This document shows, piece after piece, positions 6,434-8,423 of a DNA stretch of 8,423 nt. Both the position numbers and the translations under genes were made by a program. Positions within the stretch are counted from its first letter, which is position 1. Each line of letters begins with the position of its first letter. The notes beneath the pieces were generated by a model. The model was not told the DNA's origin. It worked only from the letters and a program-made list of their open reading frames with translations, and did not search any database. The DNA lies in contig JBARRS010000180.1 in the NCBI GenBank assembly GCA_049644345.1, positions 1 to 8,423 of the forward strand. The letters run 5' to 3'. This stretch comes from JBARRS01 sp049644345 (GTDB lineage Bacteria > Actinomycetota > Thermoleophilia > Gaiellales > Gaiellaceae).

Positions 6434-7273
6434 CTAGGCCGCGTAGCCCCGGACTTTCCAGTACGCGATCACGATGCTGACCGCGCCGATTGCGAGCAGC
6501 CCGGCGATCCCGGTGAGCCCGACGCGGCCGTAGGCGGCATGGCCGCGGCCGTAGCGCGAGAGCGCGAGGATCCCCAGGACCCCGCCGATCAAGCCGCCGA
6601 TGTGGCCGCCGATCGAGATGCCCGAGACCGTGAAGGTGAAGGCGAGGTTGACCGCGATCAGCACCGCCGCCTGGCCGAGGAACGTTCCGGTCTGCTGATA
6701 CTCGAGGATCAAGATCGCGCCGAGGATCCCGAAGATCGCGCCCGAGGCCCCGACAGTCGGCGACGTAGGAGTGGCGACAAGCGCGCCCGCGGAGCCGGCG
6801 AGCCCGGAGACGAGGTAAAGGAGCAGGAAGCGCCCGCGCCCGATCGCGAGCTCGAGCGGTGTCCCGAGCAGCCAGAGCGCAAACATGTTGATCGCAAGGT
6901 GGATGGGCCCGAAGTGGAGGAACGCTGCGGTGATCAGCCGCCACCAGTCGCCGTTCGCAACAGCAGGGCCGAAGAGCACGCCCTTCTCGAAGATCGAGCC
7001 CGAGTTCGCGCTCCAGCCCGAGCCCTGCGCGACCTCTGCCAGGTAGACGACGACGTTGATTGCGATCAGCGCCTTCGTCACGACCGCGCCGCTGCCCTCG
7101 TACGCGGCGCGCCGTGCCTGCGTCGGAGCTCCTCGAAGGCCCCTCGCCTTCCCCGCGTGCTCCGGGCAGCGTTGGCCGACCGGTGCCGGAGTCATGCATT
7201 CGGTGCAGATCGGCCGGCCGCACTCCGAGCACGAAACGTACGTCTCCCGCCCCGGATGGCGGTAGCAGGTCAT
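6434..7273 (-). CDS. Rhomboid-family intramembrane serine protease with N-terminal zinc finger
   Basis: 279 residues. Residues 1-40 form a Cys/His-rich module (CYRHP, CSECGRPICTECM, GQRCPEH) resembling a B-box/zinc ribbon and probably binding zinc on the cytosolic side. A linker leads to about seven membrane segments (approximately 64-82, 116-138, 147-167, 172-191, 200-218, 222-239 and 252-271). The rhomboid signature is complete: a WR pair at 111-112, HLAIN with His125 and Asn129 (oxyanion site), GASG with catalytic Ser177, and GGHIGG with catalytic His224. It should therefore be an active protease cutting transmembrane substrates inside the membrane; substrates are unknown. The ATG at 7273 matches the usual start just before the first zinc Cys. 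A GTG at 7285, only 8 bases after a -10-like hexamer, is a possible leaderless start adding four residues. The gene diverges from comB with a 34-bp gap and ends 19 bp from the RTX gene. Confidence 0.93.
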   Translation of the reverse strand: MTCYRHPGRETYVSCSECGRPICTECMTPAPVGQRCPEHAGKARGLRGAPTQARRAAYEGSGAVVTKALIAINVVVYLAEVAQGSGWSANSGSIFEKGVLFGPAVANGDWWRLITAAFLHFGPIHLAINMFALWLLGTPLELAIGRGRFLLLYLVSGLAGSAGALVATPTSPTVGASGAIFGILGAILILEYQQTGTFLGQAAVLIAVNLAFTFTVSGISIGGHIGGLIGGVLGILALSRYGRGHAAYGRVGLTGIAGLLAIGAVSIVIAYWKVRGYAA

Positions 7274-7292
7274 GGGCGATGCCACTCTGTCG

Positions 7293-7299
7293 TAGCGTA
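7293..7299. promoter_or_regulatory. Candidate symmetric -10 element shared by divergent rhomboid and comB genes
   Basis: TAGCGTA reads TAGCGT on the plus strand and TACGCT on the minus strand, so both strands carry a TAnnnT hexamer at the same place. It ends 9 bases before the GTG of comB and 8 bases before a possible GTG start of the rhomboid gene (7285). TAnnnTA symmetry has been described for bacterial bidirectional promoters. No -35 is seen on either side. Confidence 0.35.
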
Positions 7300-7307
7300 G
7301 TGGCGCC

Positions 7308-7991
7308 GTGCGCGTCCACGTCGCGTTCACCCCCGCAGAGACGCTCGAGGCGCCGGTCGCGGTCGTGGTCGACGTGATGCGGGCGACCTCGACGATCGCC
7401 CAGGCGCTCGCTTCCGGTTACCGGCGCGTCCTCTGTTGCGCCGAGATCGAGGAGGCGCGAGCGCTGCGGGATTCTCTCGACGAGCCGGCGGTGCTCGCCG
7501 GGGAGCGGAACGCGAAGCTGATCGAGGGGTTCGACTTCGGCGCCTCGCCGCGCGACTTCCTCGAGCCGCGCGCGGAGACGATCGTGATGACGACGACGAA
7601 CGGAACGCGGGCGATTCTCACCGCGGTCTCGCACTGCCGCACCGTGCTGCTCGGGAGCCTGCTCGATCTCGGCGCAGCCGCCACAGCCGCGGGCGAACCG
7701 CGCGAGGACGTGACGATCGTCTGCGCCGGCTTCCAGGGGCGGTTCGCAATCGACGACGCATACTGCGCCGGCCGGCTCGTCGAGCTGCTCGAGGGCGAGC
7801 GAACTGACTCAGCCGTCGCCTCAGCCGTGATCGCGCGTGCGTTCCCGAGCGGGTGGGAGGGGATCAACGCGCGCACCTACGGCCCACCCGGTCTCGAGGA
7901 CGATCTCCGCTGGTGCTCGCAGGAGAACACGCTCGAAGTCGTGCCGCGCTTCGCGCGGATGGTGGGCCCGGCCGCAGAGATCGTCGCGTAG
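7308..7991 (+). CDS. comB: ComB-family 2-phosphosulfolactate phosphatase
   Basis: 227 residues from GTG 7308, a normal length for the family. ComB is a Mg-dependent phosphatase converting 2-phospho-3-sulfolactate to 3-sulfolactate (EC 3.1.3.71), known from coenzyme M synthesis in methanogens and also found in many bacteria that do not make coenzyme M. Recognisable family blocks are VVVDVMRATSTIAQAL (Asp22, Arg25), AGERNAKLIEGFDFGASP (64-81), TTTNGTRA (95-102), and CAGFQGRFAIDDAYCAG (139-155) with acidic residues Asp149 and Asp150 likely to bind metal. It has no signal peptide and is cytosolic. No comA, comC or other sulfolactate gene is adjacent, so the physiological substrate here is open. 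The 53-bp gap to the next gene contains a separate SOS-regulated promoter, so the two are probably independently controlled although readthrough is possible. No Shine-Dalgarno is visible; expression may be leaderless. Confidence 0.9.
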   Translation: MRVHVAFTPAETLEAPVAVVVDVMRATSTIAQALASGYRRVLCCAEIEEARALRDSLDEPAVLAGERNAKLIEGFDFGASPRDFLEPRAETIVMTTTNGTRAILTAVSHCRTVLLGSLLDLGAAATAAGEPREDVTIVCAGFQGRFAIDDAYCAGRLVELLEGERTDSAVASAVIARAFPSGWEGINARTYGPPGLEDDLRWCSQENTLEVVPRFARMVGPAAEIVA

Positions 7992-8004
7992 CCGCGATAC
8001 TTTC

Positions 8005-8033
8005 TTGACGACGAACGTGTGTTCGTGTAGAAC
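8005..8033 (+). promoter_or_regulatory. Promoter of the ImuB-like gene (-35 TTGACG, -10 TAGAAC)
   Basis: TTGACG at 8005-8010 is one base from the TTGACA consensus. TAGAAC at 8028-8033 follows after an ideal 17-base spacer. Transcription would start near 8040, about five bases before the ATG at 8045, giving a nearly leaderless mRNA, in line with the absence of a Shine-Dalgarno. Confidence 0.65.
8011..8026 (+). promoter_or_regulatory. LexA SOS box 1
   Basis: ACGAACGTGTGTTCGT is a 16-base sequence with 6-base palindromic arms. Its core matches the actinobacterial SOS box CGAACRNRYGTTCG at every defined position. It fills the spacer between the -35 and -10 elements, where bound LexA would block RNA polymerase. 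Confidence 0.8.
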
Positions 8034-8041
8034 ATACGTTC
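8030..8041 (+). promoter_or_regulatory. LexA SOS box 2
   Basis: GAACATACGTTC is a second GAAC-N4-GTTC operator 17 bases downstream of the first. It overlaps the -10 element and the predicted transcription start. Including flanks it differs from CGAACRNRYGTTCG only at the first base. Two operators suggest tight repression. Confidence 0.75.
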
Positions 8042-8044
8042 GTA

Positions 8045-8423
8045 ATGCTTGCCTGTCTTGCAATTCCCGGATTCGCGCTGCGCGCGGTGCTCCACACGCG
8101 ACCGGCACTCTCGTTGCGCCCCGCGGCGCTCGGGCCGGCACCGGGAGCCGAGCCGTTGCTTGGGTCCGTGACAGCCGCGGCTCAGGCGGCAGGCGTGGAG
8201 CCGGGGATGAGGCTGGGAGAGGCGCTCTCCGTCTGCCCGGACCTCGTTCTCGTCGAGGAGGATCCGGCCACTGCCGAGCAGGCTTGGGAACAGATCCTGC
8301 GGCGGCTCGAGGACGCCGGGTTTGCGGTGGAGCCGGCAGACGCGGGCTGCGTCTACTTCGAGACGCGGGGGGTCGAGCGGCTCTATGGAGGGCTCCAGCC
8401 GGCGCTGGAGCGCGCGCTCGCGG
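8045..8423 (+). CDS. ImuB-like Y-family DNA polymerase homologue, N-terminal part (3' end outside window)
   Basis: The first 126 residues are present and the frame is still open at the window edge. The sequence resembles the N-terminal part of Y-family polymerases, closer to ImuB than to DinB: an initial MLACLAIPGFALRAVL strand/helix, GVEPGMRLGEALSVCPDL (50-67), a DP followed by a WEQIL helix (73-85), and a segment from Glu96 ending GVERLYGG (109-116). In active polymerases the first strand carries metal-binding Asp residues (VDFD/DMDAF type) and the second motif is a DE pair. Here the first strand lacks acidic residues and the second site reads PADAG, so catalysis is unlikely; this is typical of ImuB, which acts as a scaffold in the mutasome with ImuA and DnaE2. 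The double SOS box supports a DNA-damage-induced role. ATG 8045 lies just after the predicted transcription start. Partner genes would be downstream of the window. Y-family is fairly sure; ImuB rather than another inactive member is inference. Confidence 0.75.
   Translation, partial: MLACLAIPGFALRAVLHTRPALSLRPAALGPAPGAEPLLGSVTAAAQAAGVEPGMRLGEALSVCPDLVLVEEDPATAEQAWEQILRRLEDAGFAVEPADAGCVYFETRGVERLYGGLQPALERALA

Noticed and set aside
4677..6437. Plus-strand frame of 586 codons spanning ppdK end, GH26-like and RTX regions
   Set aside because: It is an open frame caused by high GC. The translation is an Arg/Pro/Ala-rich mixture without domains, and it overlaps three genes with strong family motifs.
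6411..7634. Minus-strand frame of 407 codons over rhomboid and comB
   Set aside because: Arg/Asp/Pro-rich shadow; the rhomboid frame has the complete catalytic signature and the opposite strand encodes a full ComB.
8011..8041. Repeated GAAC/GTTC palindromes as a CRISPR or attachment site
   Set aside because: Only two short operators with different 4-base centres, matching the LexA consensus and placed on a promoter; no spacers, integrase or tRNA nearby.

Overview
The window is GC-rich, densely coding chromosomal DNA with eight protein genes, two of them cut by the window edges. I see no RNA gene, insertion sequence, CRISPR array or phage gene, and no gene-free stretch longer than about 115 bases. 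Several traits point to a high-GC actinobacterium, most likely of the class Thermoleophilia: secreted proteins with Cys-paired Ig-like repeats, a small Sec-exported RTX protein with two cysteines near its first repeats, a rhomboid protease with an N-terminal zinc-finger module, and SOS boxes of the Gram-positive/actinobacterial type. This lineage call is inference from protein style, not from a marker gene.

Layout, left to right. (1) The C-terminal part of a large secreted Ig-like/FN3 repeat protein (+, 1-1179). (2) A secreted six-bladed TolB/PD40-type propeller (-, 1238-2206), convergent with the first gene across a large hairpin. (3) Pyruvate, phosphate dikinase, ppdK (+, 2276-4894), diverging from the propeller gene. 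(4) A secreted GH26-like glycoside hydrolase (-, 4875-5825), whose end overlaps the end of ppdK by 20 bp. (5) A short secreted calcium-binding RTX protein (+, about 5941-6414). (6) A zinc-finger rhomboid protease (-, 6434-7273). (7) A ComB-family 2-phosphosulfolactate phosphatase (+, 7308-7991). (8) The beginning of an ImuB-like Y-family polymerase homologue (+, 8045 to the edge), behind a promoter carrying two LexA-type SOS boxes.

The first seven genes alternate strand one by one, so apart from comB-imuB no two neighbours can share an operon. This looks like independent housekeeping and envelope genes rather than one pathway. Four products are exported or probably exported (Ig-like, propeller, GH26-like, RTX) and one is a membrane protease. 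ppdK is central carbon metabolism (pyruvate/PEP interconversion) and comB concerns sulfolactate chemistry.

The strongest regulatory signal is the double SOS box at 8011-8041, placed on a recognisable -35/-10 promoter just before the polymerase homologue. A second pattern is that genes lacking a Shine-Dalgarno sequence tend to have a TAnnnT -10-like hexamer only 7-11 bases before the start codon, suggesting leaderless or near-leaderless mRNAs. The two genes with a recognisable Shine-Dalgarno (ppdK and the RTX gene) lack it. I do not see a wholly new multi-gene system here.
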